Shown here: positions 18,613-25,742 of the stretch, in pieces | Position numbering within the stretch: the first letter of the stretch is position 1 | How the letters are laid out: each line of letters begins with the position of its first letter | Origin: Sphingomonas sp. UV9 | GTDB taxonomy: Bacteria; Pseudomonadota; Alphaproteobacteria; Sphingomonadales; Sphingomonadaceae | Direction of reading: 5' to 3' | Length of the DNA: 64,000 bases | Assembly (NCBI RefSeq): GCF_004101245.1 | Contig: NZ_SCIN01000001.1 | Span: 634,784-698,783, forward strand | The notes under the pieces: model-generated | What the model saw: the letters and a program-made list of their open reading frames with translations, nothing else | What the model was told of the DNA's origin: nothing | Databases searched by the model: none | Program-made: the position numbers and the translations under genes

Positions 18613-19650
18613 TCAACCTCCCGCGTTGAGCAGTTCGTGGCGCTTCAGGGCGTGGCGAAGTTGGTCGTAGCTCAGCCCCAGAGCCTCGGCCGTAGCGCGT
18701 TGGTTGAAGCGATGCTCGGCAAGCGCCCGCGACAGTAGGTCGCGTTCGAACCGCGACACACGCGACTTGAAGTCCGAAGGCCCCTCCTCGCACGCCACGA
18801 CCGGATCCTCGCCGTCCTCGACCTCCACCACCGGGGGAGCAACCGCGGCCGGTTTCGGCGCCCCCGAAGCGCCCGGCCGATGCGGCGACTGGAACGGGTC
18901 GATCTCGATCGCGTCAATCGGCCCCGCCTGCTCCCAGCGATACACTGCGCGCTCGACGACGTTGCGCAGTTCGCGCACATTCCCTGGCCAGGAATACGCA
19001 ATCAGCGCATCCATCGCGGCCGGCCCGAACCCTTCCCAGCGCTCGCGCCCAAGTTCGGAGGCCATCCGCCGGCCAAAATGCTCAGCCAGCACCACCACGT
19101 CCCCGGTCCGCGCGCGCAACGGCGGCAACGTCACCACCTCGAACGACAACCGGTCGAGCAGATCGGCGCGGAATTCGTGCCGCATCACCTTGTCGGGCAG
19201 ATGCTCGTTGGTCGCCGCGACGATCCGCACGTCGACTCGCATCGGCCGCGACGAACCGATCCGGGTGATCTCGCCATACTCGACCGCGCGCAACAGCCGA
19301 TCCTGCGCGGCCATCGACAGCGTGCCGAGTTCGTCGAGGAACAGCGTGCCGCCATCGGCCTCCTCGAACCGCCCGACCCGTGCCTTGGTCGCACCGGTGA
19401 AGGCGCCTGCCTCATGCCCGAACAGTTCCGCCTCGATCAGCGTCTCGGGCAGCGCCGCGCAGTTCATGATGACCAGCGCCTGGTCCCACCGCGGCGACAG
19501 GCGGTGGAGGCGCTCGGCGACCAGTTCCTTGCCCGTGCCGCGCTCGCCGATGACCAGCACCGGACGGTCCAAAGCCGCCGCCCGCGACGCGCGTTCGAGC
19601 GCTGCCATGAACGTGCCGGACTCGCCGATGACCTGTGTCGTTCGCTCCAT
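18613..19650 (-). CDS. pspF: Phage shock protein operon activator PspF (sigma-54 enhancer-binding protein)
   Basis: A 345-aa AAA+ activator of sigma-54 RNA polymerase. It shows Walker A GERGTGKE at residues 35-42, the sigma-54 contact loop GAFTGA at 82-87, Walker B GTLFLDEL at 101-108, an arginine-finger region (FRADLLDRLSF) and a C-terminal Fis-type helix-turn-helix (FNQRATAEALGLSYDQLRHALKRH). There is no N-terminal receiver or GAF domain, as in E. coli PspF, which is held inactive by PspA. Start 19650 (MERTTQVIGESG) matches the family. It diverges from the psp operon, the classical arrangement. A roughly 60-residue acidic, Pro/Ala-rich linker separates the AAA+ and HTH domains. Confidence 0.95.
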   Translation of the reverse strand: MERTTQVIGESGTFMAALERASRAAALDRPVLVIGERGTGKELVAERLHRLSPRWDQALVIMNCAALPETLIEAELFGHEAGAFTGATKARVGRFEEADGGTLFLDELGTLSMAAQDRLLRAVEYGEITRIGSSRPMRVDVRIVAATNEHLPDKVMRHEFRADLLDRLSFEVVTLPPLRARTGDVVVLAEHFGRRMASELGRERWEGFGPAAMDALIAYSWPGNVRELRNVVERAVYRWEQAGPIDAIEIDPFQSPHRPGASGAPKPAAVAPPVVEVEDGEDPVVACEEGPSDFKSRVSRFERDLLSRALAEHRFNQRATAEALGLSYDQLRHALKRHELLNAGG

Positions 19651-19718
19651 GGCGAAGATGTGGCGCGAATTCCCAACTCTTGGCAAGCTTACGCCACCGC
19701 CCGAACACCCGAAATCGC

Positions 19719-19742
19719 GCAAATCGTTGCAATTACGCCATT
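19719..19742. promoter_or_regulatory. Candidate PspF upstream activating dyad
   Basis: A short dyad, GCAAATCGTTGC, overlapping TTGCAA, lies some 10-30 bases upstream of the sigma-54-type promoter and within the pspF-psp intergenic region. Enhancer-binding proteins bind such dyads, though usually 80-150 bases upstream of the start. The assignment is inferred from position and symmetry only. Confidence 0.3.
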
Positions 19743-19750
19743 CTCAAAAC

Positions 19751-19766
19751 TGGCACGACAGATGCA
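19751..19766 (+). promoter_or_regulatory. Sigma-54 promoter of the psp operon
   Basis: TGGCACG-ACAG-ATGCA matches the sigma-54 consensus TGGCACG-N4-TTGCA at all but one base, with correct GG to GC spacing. It lies 57 bases before the first small ORF of the psp operon and is adjacent to the divergent activator gene with the GAFTGA loop. This should make the operon inducible through PspF. Confidence 0.88.
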
Positions 19767-19822
19767 GTGCTTGAGGCAACCCGCCGAATAGCGGAACCAA
19801 CCAACCTCAAAGGGGACCCACC

Positions 19823-19966
19823 ATGTTCAATACCAACATCGCCCGCACCGTCGCCGCAACCCTCTGCACCATCGTCGTCAGCGCGACCTGCGTGCTCGGC
19901 GCGGTCGGCCCCGCCATCGCAACCAATGCAGCCCCTATCGCGGCAACCACCGCAATCGTGGCATAA
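19823..19966 (+). CDS. Small hydrophobic secreted or membrane protein, first ORF of the psp operon (47 aa)
   Basis: A 47-codon ORF with a good ribosome-binding site (AAAGGGGACC) and ATG at 19823. The product MFNTNIARTVAATLCTIVVS.. is a hydrophobic, Ala/Thr/Val-rich peptide that looks like a signal peptide or single membrane span with a short Ala-rich tail ending in IVA. It stands between the sigma-54 promoter and pspA, with 53 bases to the latter. It has no E. coli psp counterpart known to me. Function is unknown; a small membrane stress peptide is the simplest reading. Confidence 0.7.
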   Translation: MFNTNIARTVAATLCTIVVSATCVLGAVGPAIATNAAPIAATTAIVA

Positions 19967-20019
19967 GACCCCGACGGGCTCACCGAGAGCCTCGGGCCGA
20001 CCCCTAGAGTAGGATTTAC

Positions 20020-20685
20020 ATGGGCATCTTTTCCCGCACCCGCGATATCGTCGCCGCCAACTTCGCCGATCTCATCGAGAAGGCCGAAGATCCGTCGAAG
20101 ATGATCCGCATGATCATCCTCGAGATGGAGGAAACGCTGGTCGAGGTTCGCGCCTCCGCCGCGCGCACCATCGCCGACCAGAAGGAGATGCGCCGCCATA
20201 TCTCGAAACTGGAGCAGCTTCAGGACAACTGGACCGAGAAGGCCGAACTGGCGCTGAGCAAGGACCGCGAGGACCTCGCCAAGGCTGCCCTGGTCGAGCG
20301 CCAGAAGGCGTTCGACATGGCCGAGCAGCTGAAGGCCGAGGTCGGCGTGCTCGACGATGCGCTCCGGGCATCGGAAGAGGACATCGCCAAGCTCCAGACC
20401 AAGCTCCGCGAGGCGCGCACCAAGCAGAACGCGGTGCAGACCCGGCTCGAGAGCGCAAACAACCGCACCCGGCTGCGCGAGATGTACAACGGGCCGAAGA
20501 CGCACGAGGCGTTCAGCCGCTTCGACATCCTCGACCGCCGCGTCGACGAAGCCGAGGGCCGCGCGGATGCGATGGGGCTCGGCGTCGTCAAGACGCTCGA
20601 AGAGGAAATCGCCGAGTTGCAGAGCGACGACAAGGTCAACGCCCAGCTCGCCGCGCTCAAAGCGCGCATGAAGAAGGACGATTGA
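20020..20685 (+). CDS. pspA: Phage shock protein A (PspA/IM30 family)
   Basis: A 221-aa, almost entirely coiled-coil protein with the family opening MGIFSRTRDIVAANFADLIEKAEDP and the KMIRMIILEMEETL helix. It is an ESCRT-III-like peripheral membrane protein that stabilises damaged inner membrane and, by analogy with E. coli, inhibits PspF. It is the first large gene of the operon and is followed by pspB after one base. Confidence 0.97.
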   Translation: MGIFSRTRDIVAANFADLIEKAEDPSKMIRMIILEMEETLVEVRASAARTIADQKEMRRHISKLEQLQDNWTEKAELALSKDREDLAKAALVERQKAFDMAEQLKAEVGVLDDALRASEEDIAKLQTKLREARTKQNAVQTRLESANNRTRLREMYNGPKTHEAFSRFDILDRRVDEAEGRADAMGLGVVKTLEEEIAELQSDDKVNAQLAALKARMKKDD

Positions 20686-20686
20686 G

Positions 20687-20977
20687 ATGGACGACTTTAT
20701 TTCCGTCGGCGTGCCCGTCGTCTCGATCTTCATCGGCCTGCCCTGGGTGATCCTGCACTACATCACCAAGTGGAAGCAGGCGCCGCGGATTACCGAGGAA
20801 GACGAGCGGTTGCTCGACGAGATGCAGATGCTCGCCCGCCGCCTCGAGGACCGCGTGATGACCATCGAACGGATCATCGCCGCCGACAATCCCGACTGGA
20901 AGCCGGGCCTCGGCACAACGCAGTCGCCTTATCTGTCGGACCACCAGTCCGACCGCCCCCTGGATCGGAGGAACTGA
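20687..20977 (+). CDS. pspB: Phage shock protein B (PspB)
   Basis: A 96-aa protein with one N-terminal membrane helix (VSIFIGLPWVILHYI) and a cytosolic coiled coil (ERLLDEMQMLARRLEDRVMTIERII). PspB works with PspC to sense membrane stress and relieve PspA inhibition of PspF. It is somewhat longer than E. coli PspB (about 74 aa), with a tail after DNPDWKPG. One base separates it from pspA and one from pspC. Its last helix resembles those of the four small proteins downstream. Confidence 0.92.
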   Translation: MDDFISVGVPVVSIFIGLPWVILHYITKWKQAPRITEEDERLLDEMQMLARRLEDRVMTIERIIAADNPDWKPGLGTTQSPYLSDHQSDRPLDRRN

Positions 20978-20978
20978 C

Positions 20979-21362
20979 ATGTCCGGCAGCCGCACACAGT
21001 TTTACCTCGATAAACAAAACGCCAAGTGGAAGGGCGTCTGCGCCGGGATCTCCGACTATACCGGGATCGACGTGCTCTTCGTCCGCGTCGCGATGGTCGT
21101 GCTCACGCTCGCCGGCGGCTTTCCCTGGACGCTGATCGCCTATTGGATGGTCGCCTGGATGGGGCATGCCAAGCCGATCGGTCTGTACGAGACGCCCGAC
21201 GATGCGAAGTTCTGGCAGGGCGTGCGATCGAACCCGAAGCGCTCGACGGCCGAGGTCCGCAGCAAGTTCCGCGACATCGACCGCCGCCTTGCCGACATCG
21301 AGACGCACTACACCAGCCGCTCAAGCAACAGCCTCGCGGCAGAGATCGACAGCCTGCGCTGA
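20979..21362 (+). CDS. pspC: Phage shock protein C (PspC domain)
   Basis: A 127-aa protein with the PspC signature FYLDKQNAKWKGVCAGISDYTGIDVLFVRVAMV and a membrane segment ending WMVAWMGHAKP, followed by a predicted cytosolic helix (KFRDIDRRLADIETHYTSRS). As the membrane-stress sensor partner of PspB it should signal to PspA/PspF. It sits directly after pspB. Confidence 0.95.
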   Translation: MSGSRTQFYLDKQNAKWKGVCAGISDYTGIDVLFVRVAMVVLTLAGGFPWTLIAYWMVAWMGHAKPIGLYETPDDAKFWQGVRSNPKRSTAEVRSKFRDIDRRLADIETHYTSRSSNSLAAEIDSLR

Positions 21363-21393
21363 GACGCAGCGTCGATCAAAAGGGGGAAAGACC

Positions 21394-21669
21394 ATGCCAC
21401 CGGAAGTCGGATTTATCTTCGGCCTGTTATTCGGGACCATCGGAACACTGCTGATCCAGGCATTCGGCCGCCGCAAAGCCCGGGTCGCGGTCAAGGCCGC
21501 GAACCTGGATGCGGAACGCAGCATCAAGCTGCTCGACAGCGAGAACGAGCGCCGTACTGGCCAGATCGATCGCCTGCAGGAGCGCATCCAGGTGCTCGAA
21601 CGGATCACGACCGATCCCGCCGAGCGCACCGCACGCGAAATCGAGGCGCTTCGCCTCCAACCGAATTGA
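21394..21669 (+). CDS. Small membrane/coiled-coil protein in the psp operon, PspB-like (1 of 4)
   Basis: A 91-aa product starting at ATG 21394, after AGGGGGAAAG. It has one N-terminal membrane helix (VGFIFGLLFGTIGTLLIQAFG), a basic stretch (RRKAR), then a helix SENERRTGQIDRLQERIQVL and ERITTDPAERTAREIEALR. The last motif is nearly repeated in the next protein and resembles the PspB helix RRLEDRVMTIERI. The gene follows pspC by 31 bases. Function is unknown; context suggests a membrane-stress role. Confidence 0.82.
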   Translation: MPPEVGFIFGLLFGTIGTLLIQAFGRRKARVAVKAANLDAERSIKLLDSENERRTGQIDRLQERIQVLERITTDPAERTAREIEALRLQPN

Positions 21670-21681
21670 GAGGATAGTAGG

Positions 21682-21993
21682 ATGGGATGGGGTGGACCTG
21701 GGTTCGTGCTGGCGATCATCGCGATCACGACCATCGGCTGGATCGCGAACAACTGGATCCGTACCAAGCACGGTTATCCGCCGAGCGACGACTGGGGCAA
21801 CACGATGAACTGGACCGGCGCGCAGAAGCAGGACCCGGCCAGCGAACGGAAGGTCGAGTTGCTCAGCAGCGAGAACGAGCGGCTGACCGGTAAGGTCTCC
21901 CGTCTCGAGGAGCGTATCGCGGTCCTCGAACGCATCGCCACCGATCCCGCCGAGCGCACCGCGCGCGAGATCGACGCCCTTCGCGACCGCTGA
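21682..21993 (+). CDS. Small membrane/coiled-coil protein in the psp operon, PspB-like (2 of 4)
   Basis: A 103-aa protein with an N-terminal membrane helix (GFVLAIIAITTIGWIANNWI) and a C-terminal coiled coil, SENERLTGKVSRLEERIAVL then ERIATDPAERTAREIDALRDR, so close to the preceding protein's ending that local duplication is likely. The middle (GYPPSDDWGNTMNW) is unique. The ATG at 21682 follows GAGAGGA and lies 12 bases after the previous stop. Confidence 0.82.
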   Translation: MGWGGPGFVLAIIAITTIGWIANNWIRTKHGYPPSDDWGNTMNWTGAQKQDPASERKVELLSSENERLTGKVSRLEERIAVLERIATDPAERTAREIDALRDR

Positions 21994-22028
21994 GCGGACG
22001 CTGAAACTCTATCACGGGAGATAAAGTC

Positions 22029-22277
22029 ATGAATGGTGGACAGGTGATGGTCGTGATGATCGTCCTGATCGTGATGATCGCCGGCATCGTCAAATCGCGC
22101 CACAAGAGCGCGCGGCACGGCGAGCCGCAGTCGCTGATGAACGATCCCGAAGCCGCGCGGCTGCGCGACGAGGTCAAGCAGATGAAGGAGCGCATCCAGG
22201 TGCTGGAGCGCGTGATCACCGACAACCACAAGAGCGTCGATCTCGACCGAGAGATCGAGCGGCTCCGCGACCGCTAA
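22029..22277 (+). CDS. Small membrane/coiled-coil protein in the psp operon, PspB-like (3 of 4)
   Basis: An 82-aa protein with an N-terminal membrane helix (VMVVMIVLIVMIAGIV), a basic patch (KSRHKSARH), then a coiled coil RLRDEVKQMKERIQVLERVI and a C-terminal REIERLRDR. ERIQVLER is identical to the stretch in protein 1 of this set. It starts at ATG 22029 after GGGAG. Function is unknown. Confidence 0.8.
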   Translation: MNGGQVMVVMIVLIVMIAGIVKSRHKSARHGEPQSLMNDPEAARLRDEVKQMKERIQVLERVITDNHKSVDLDREIERLRDR

Positions 22278-22288
22278 AGGAGGCGGAC

Positions 22289-22528
22289 ATGATCGAACCG
22301 AACGTCTATATCACTTTGGCGCTGGCGAGCCTTGCGGGGCTGGCGATGATCGTCGCCGGTGGACTGGCCGGATGGCGCGGATGGCTCTCGCTGCGGCGGA
22401 TGGAACTGGGACAGATGCACGATGGCGGCATGCCGGTTTCCGTCTCGACCGGATCGCGGATCGAGATCGCCGATCTCAAGGAGCGCATCAAGAAGCTCGA
22501 GGCGATCGCCGCCGGGGTGGATCTCTAG
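22289..22528 (+). CDS. Small membrane/coiled-coil protein in the psp operon, PspB-like (4 of 4)
   Basis: A 79-aa protein with an N-terminal membrane helix (VYITLALASLAGLAMIVAGG) and a short C-terminal helix (IEIADLKERIKKLEAIA), a shorter form of the same PspB-like ending. It starts 11 bases after the previous stop with AGGAGG. It is the last member of the run; a family B repeat follows. Function is unknown. Confidence 0.78.
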   Translation: MIEPNVYITLALASLAGLAMIVAGGLAGWRGWLSLRRMELGQMHDGGMPVSVSTGSRIEIADLKERIKKLEAIAAGVDL

Positions 22529-22545
22529 GCCGCGGCGCCGGTCAT

Positions 22546-22600
22546 GGTGCCCCGCGAAGGCGAGGGCCCAGACTGGGGCCCCGCCTTCGCGGGCGAACAT
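22546..22600. repeat. Intergenic palindromic repeat, family B
   Basis: CCCCGCGAAGGCGAGGGCCC-AGACTGGG-GCCCCGCCTTCGCGGGCGAACAT, nearly identical to 3045-3096. It separates the psp cluster from the SufE gene. Confidence 0.8.
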
Positions 22601-22644
22601 TCTTGCAGTTGTGGCGCTCCGATCGACCCGCTACCGATCGCCTT

Positions 22645-23052
22645 ATGGCCACCCTCACCGACATCCGCGAGGAATACGACTTCCTCGAACCCGACGATCG
22701 CTACCGCCTGCTGATCGATCTTGGCAAAGATCTCGAACCGATGCCGGATGCGCTGAAAACGGATGCGACGCTGGTGCGCGGGTGTTCGGCGTCGGTGTGG
22801 GTGTATCCGACCACGACCGATGATGGCCGGCTGCACTTCCTGGCGGATTCGAATGCGGCGATCACCAAGGGGATCATCGCGCTGGTGTTGCTGACGGTGC
22901 AGGACCAGGCGCCGGGCGAGATCGTCGCGACCGATATCAAGGCGGAGCTCGCGCCGTTCGATCTCAGCAAGCAATTGAGCTCGAACCGGACGCAGGGGAT
23001 CCCGAACATGATCGCGCTGATCCGGGAAACGGCGGACCGCTACGCGGGGTAA
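22645..23052 (+). CDS. SufE family sulfur acceptor protein
   Basis: A 135-aa SufE/CsdE-type protein. The opening DIREEYDFLEPDDRYRLLIDLGK and the motif VRGCSASVWVYP, with the sulfur-accepting Cys, identify it. It takes persulfide from a cysteine desulfurase (SufS) for Fe-S cluster assembly in the cytosol. Start 22645 gives the usual family N-terminus. No sufS gene is in the window, so it is a stand-alone copy; it is convergent with a small [2Fe-2S] protein gene. Confidence 0.93.
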   Translation: MATLTDIREEYDFLEPDDRYRLLIDLGKDLEPMPDALKTDATLVRGCSASVWVYPTTTDDGRLHFLADSNAAITKGIIALVLLTVQDQAPGEIVATDIKAELAPFDLSKQLSSNRTQGIPNMIALIRETADRYAG

Positions 23053-23060
23053 TCCTTTTT

Positions 23061-23090
23061 CGATCCTCCCCCGCCAGGGGGAGGATCGAT
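23061..23090. repeat. Perfect palindrome of repeat family C between convergent genes
   Basis: TCGATCCTCCCCC-GCCA-GGGGGAGGATCGA is a perfect 13-bp stem with a 4-base loop. It directly abuts the stop of the ferredoxin-like gene on the minus strand and lies 8 bases after sufE. It probably ends transcripts from both sides, although the T-run (TTTTT) lies on the wrong side for a standard plus-strand terminator. Confidence 0.7.
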
Positions 23091-23398
23091 CAGGCAGGCT
23101 CGGTCCCGGTCAGGCCCGCGACGACCTCGTCAGCCTCAGTCCCAGCCGGCACCAGCATCCACCGTCCGGTATGCGCGCCGTCCACCACCACCACCGCGTT
23201 CTTCGGACACACGCCGAGGCACTTCACCTCGACGACCCCGCGATCCGCCTTGCGGCCCTTCTTCACGCCAAGCGCTGCGCGCAGCAGCTTGACCAGGGGC
23301 GTCCGGCCCTTCTCGCCAAAACCGCCACCGAGCTTCTTCGAACATTTCCCGCAGACCAGAACGCTACCCTGCCACCGGCTGGTAAGAACGCGGATCAC
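23090..23398 (-). CDS. Thioredoxin-like [2Fe-2S] ferredoxin-type protein
   Basis: A 102-aa protein with cysteines in VLVCGKCSKKLGGGFG and VKCLGVCPKNAVVV, resembling the thioredoxin-like [2Fe-2S] ferredoxin fold, though with CxxC instead of the usual wider first pair. Start GTG 23398 was preferred because it overlaps the TGA of the upstream J-domain gene (GTGA); a GTG at 23410 would add four residues. It is likely an electron carrier or Fe-S handling protein; the partner is unknown. Confidence 0.8.
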   Translation of the reverse strand: MIRVLTSRWQGSVLVCGKCSKKLGGGFGEKGRTPLVKLLRAALGVKKGRKADRGVVEVKCLGVCPKNAVVVVDGAHTGRWMLVPAGTEADEVVAGLTGTEPA

Positions 23399-23934
23399 GC
23401 CGGTTTCCACGTCCGCTGATCCTCGGCCACCTTCAGCACCTCATACGCCGCCTGCACGCCCTGGAAGCGCTTGGCCGCATCCTTGTCGTCGGGGCGGACG
23501 TCGGGGTGGTTAGCCTTCGCCATCCGCCGCCAAGCCGCACGCACGTCTTCGAACGTCGCATCGGGTTCCAGGTCCAGCACTTCCAGCGCGCGCATCTCGT
23601 CACGCGAGCGGCTGCCGTCACCCGATCCCGCCCAGGCATAATGTTTCGGATCGGTATACCCATCCGCGGTCCGCGTTTCCGCCGCCTCGCGTTCGGCGGC
23701 CTCTTCCGCACTCAACCCTTCGAAGTAGTTCCAGCCGCGATTATATTCGCCGGCATGGTGCATGCAGAAATACCAGCGGTCCGGACTGTTGGGCGATTTC
23801 GGCGCGGGGCAATTGCCCGGCTCGTTGCAGCCGTGCCGGTCGCACAACCGGACCGTCACTGCCTCCGTGCTCGCCCCATAGGCGCGCCAACGCGGAAAAC
23901 CCCAGTCGGACGAACGTGTAGTGCTTCGAGCCAT
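23395..23934 (-). CDS. J-domain (DnaJ-like) protein
   Basis: A 179-aa protein with a C-terminal J domain (ALEVLDLEPDATFEDVRAAW) including AKANHPDVRPDD with the HPD motif that stimulates DnaK ATPase. The N-terminal part carries LCDRHGCNEPGNCPAP and YFCMHHAGEYNRGWNYF, a Cys/His set that may bind metal. It has no Gly/Phe or zinc-finger regions of true DnaJ, so it is a specialised co-chaperone. Start 23934 (MARSTTRSSDWGFPRW) was chosen; the open frame runs further upstream without plausible coding. It overlaps the ferredoxin-like gene. Confidence 0.9.
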   Translation of the reverse strand: MARSTTRSSDWGFPRWRAYGASTEAVTVRLCDRHGCNEPGNCPAPKSPNSPDRWYFCMHHAGEYNRGWNYFEGLSAEEAAEREAAETRTADGYTDPKHYAWAGSGDGSRSRDEMRALEVLDLEPDATFEDVRAAWRRMAKANHPDVRPDDKDAAKRFQGVQAAYEVLKVAEDQRTWKPA

Positions 23935-24161
23935 AGCGGCCCGAGATAGGCGTCCCCGCCGACAACGCAACCGCGCACCGAGTATTACCGGGGCGCGGCA
24001 GCGAATACGCCGTTTGGCCTCAATCTGCCGTGCCGCAACATTCCGCCTTGAGTCAGGAGCCATTCATCGATTATTGAACATGAACATTTTGTCATGTGGC
24101 ATGGATAGATGCGTCCGGGTCGGACGTATTCCCAGCCGACACCTTAGCGACAGGAGCCCTG

Positions 24162-25742
24162 GTGCCGACTCTCATTCCAAAGCTTACCACATGGCGTGCG
24201 GATCTTCCCGCCTCCATCGTCGTCGCGCTCGTCGCGCTGCCCCTCTGTCTGGGCGTTGCACTGGCGTCGGGTGCACCGCTGTTCGCCGGGATAATCTCGG
24301 GGATCGTCGGCGGCATCGCCGTCGGCCTGTTCTCCAAGTCGCCGCTGTCGGTCAGCGGCCCCGCGGCCGGCCTGACGGTGATCGTGCTAGCCGCGATCGA
24401 GAGCATGCCGAGCTACCAGATCTTCCTGCTGTCGGTCGTGCTGGCTGGCGTGCTCCAGATCTGCTTCTCGCTCACCCGTGCCGGCATCCTCAGCGAGTTC
24501 GTGCCCTCGTCGGTCATCACCGGCATGTTGGCGGCGATCGGCCTGATCCTGATCCTCAAGCAGATCCCGCATGCGGTCGGTTTCGATCGTGAAGCCGAGG
24601 GAATCTTCGAATTCACCACTGCCAACGGTGTCAACACCTTCTCGCGGATCATCGACAGCCTTTCGGCCAGCGTGACCCCCGGCGCCATCCTGATCGCCGG
24701 CGTCAGCCTCGCCTTCCTGTTCTGGTGGGATGGTGCCAAGCCAAAGAACGGACCGCTGCGCTTCGTCCCCGGTCCGCTCGTCGTCGTCCTGATCGGCATC
24801 CTCGGCAACATGCTGCTCGGCGCGGTGAAGCCCGAATGGCAGCTGAAGGAGACGCATCTGGTTCAGGTGCCGATCACCGAAACGCTGTCGCAATTCCCGT
24901 CGCTGTTCACGCTCCCCGACTTTTCCGGGATCGGCATGGGGGTGGTGTGGACCACCGCGATGACGCTCGCGATCGTCGCCAGCCTCGAATCGCTGCTAAG
25001 CGTCAAGGCGGTCGACGAAATCGATCCGCGTCGTCGCTCGACCGACAAGAACTGGGAGCTGATGGCGCAGGGTGGTGGCAACATCATCTCCGGGCTGATC
25101 GGCGGCCTGCCCGTCACCTCGGTGATCGTGCGCTCGTCCGCGAACGTCGACGCCAAGGCCGAGAGCAAGCTATCGACGATGCTGCACGGCTTCTGGCTGC
25201 TGGTCAGCGTCGCGCTGATCCCGGCGGTGCTGAACCTGATCCCGCTGTCGGCACTGGCCGCAGTGCTGATCGCGACCGGCTACAAGCTGACCAAGCCAAA
25301 GCTCTATACCGAACGCTTCAAACAGGGCTGGACGCAGTTCATCCCGTTCGTGGTGACCGTCGCCGCGATCCTGTTCACCGATCTGCTCGAGGGCATCGTG
25401 ATCGGTCTTGCGGTCGGCTTCGTGTTCGTCGTCGCGCGCAACTTCCGCACCGCGATCACGTTTGCCTGCGACGATGAGGACTGCCTCGTCCGTGCCCGCC
25501 GCAACTTGTATTTCATTCATAAATACGAGCTGCAGAAGTCGCTCGATCGCGTGCCGGACAACGCGAACGTGCTGATCGATCTCTCATCGACCAGCTATGT
25601 CGATCTCGACAACGTCGACATCATCAACGCGTTCATCAAGGGTGCCCAGTACCGCGGCATCACCGTGGTCATCCGGGGCGATCTTGCGCTGCGTACGGTG
25701 AAGCTAATCAACGCCCCCCAGACCGAGGTTCGTTTCACATGA
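24162..25742 (+). CDS. SulP family anion (probable bicarbonate) transporter
   Basis: A 526-aa inner-membrane protein of the SulP/SLC26 family with about 12-14 hydrophobic segments, opening DLPASIVVALVALPLCLGVALASGAPL and the SVSGPAAGLTVIV signature, and a C-terminal STAS-like domain (VLIDLSSTSYVDLDN). The GTG at 24162 was chosen for its CAGGAG site; an in-frame ATG at 24096 lacks one. Its stop overlaps the start of a beta-carbonic anhydrase gene (ATGA). SulP proteins carry sulfate, bicarbonate or other anions; the coupling to carbonic anhydrase favours bicarbonate. Confidence 0.92.
   Translation: MPTLIPKLTTWRADLPASIVVALVALPLCLGVALASGAPLFAGIISGIVGGIAVGLFSKSPLSVSGPAAGLTVIVLAAIESMPSYQIFLLSVVLAGVLQICFSLTRAGILSEFVPSSVITGMLAAIGLILILKQIPHAVGFDREAEGIFEFTTANGVNTFSRIIDSLSASVTPGAILIAGVSLAFLFWWDGAKPKNGPLRFVPGPLVVVLIGILGNMLLGAVKPEWQLKETHLVQVPITETLSQFPSLFTLPDFSGIGMGVVWTTAMTLAIVASLESLLSVKAVDEIDPRRRSTDKNWELMAQGGGNIISGLIGGLPVTSVIVRSSANVDAKAESKLSTMLHGFWLLVSVALIPAVLNLIPLSALAAVLIATGYKLTKPKLYTERFKQGWTQFIPFVVTVAAILFTDLLEGIVIGLAVGFVFVVARNFRTAITFACDDEDCLVRARRNLYFIHKYELQKSLDRVPDNANVLIDLSSTSYVDLDNVDIINAFIKGAQYRGITVVIRGDLALRTVKLINAPQTEVRFT

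Noticed and set aside
24096..24161. ATG 24096 as start of the SulP gene
   Set aside because: The extra 22 residues are polar and lack a Shine-Dalgarno, whereas GTG 24162 has CAGGAG at good spacing.
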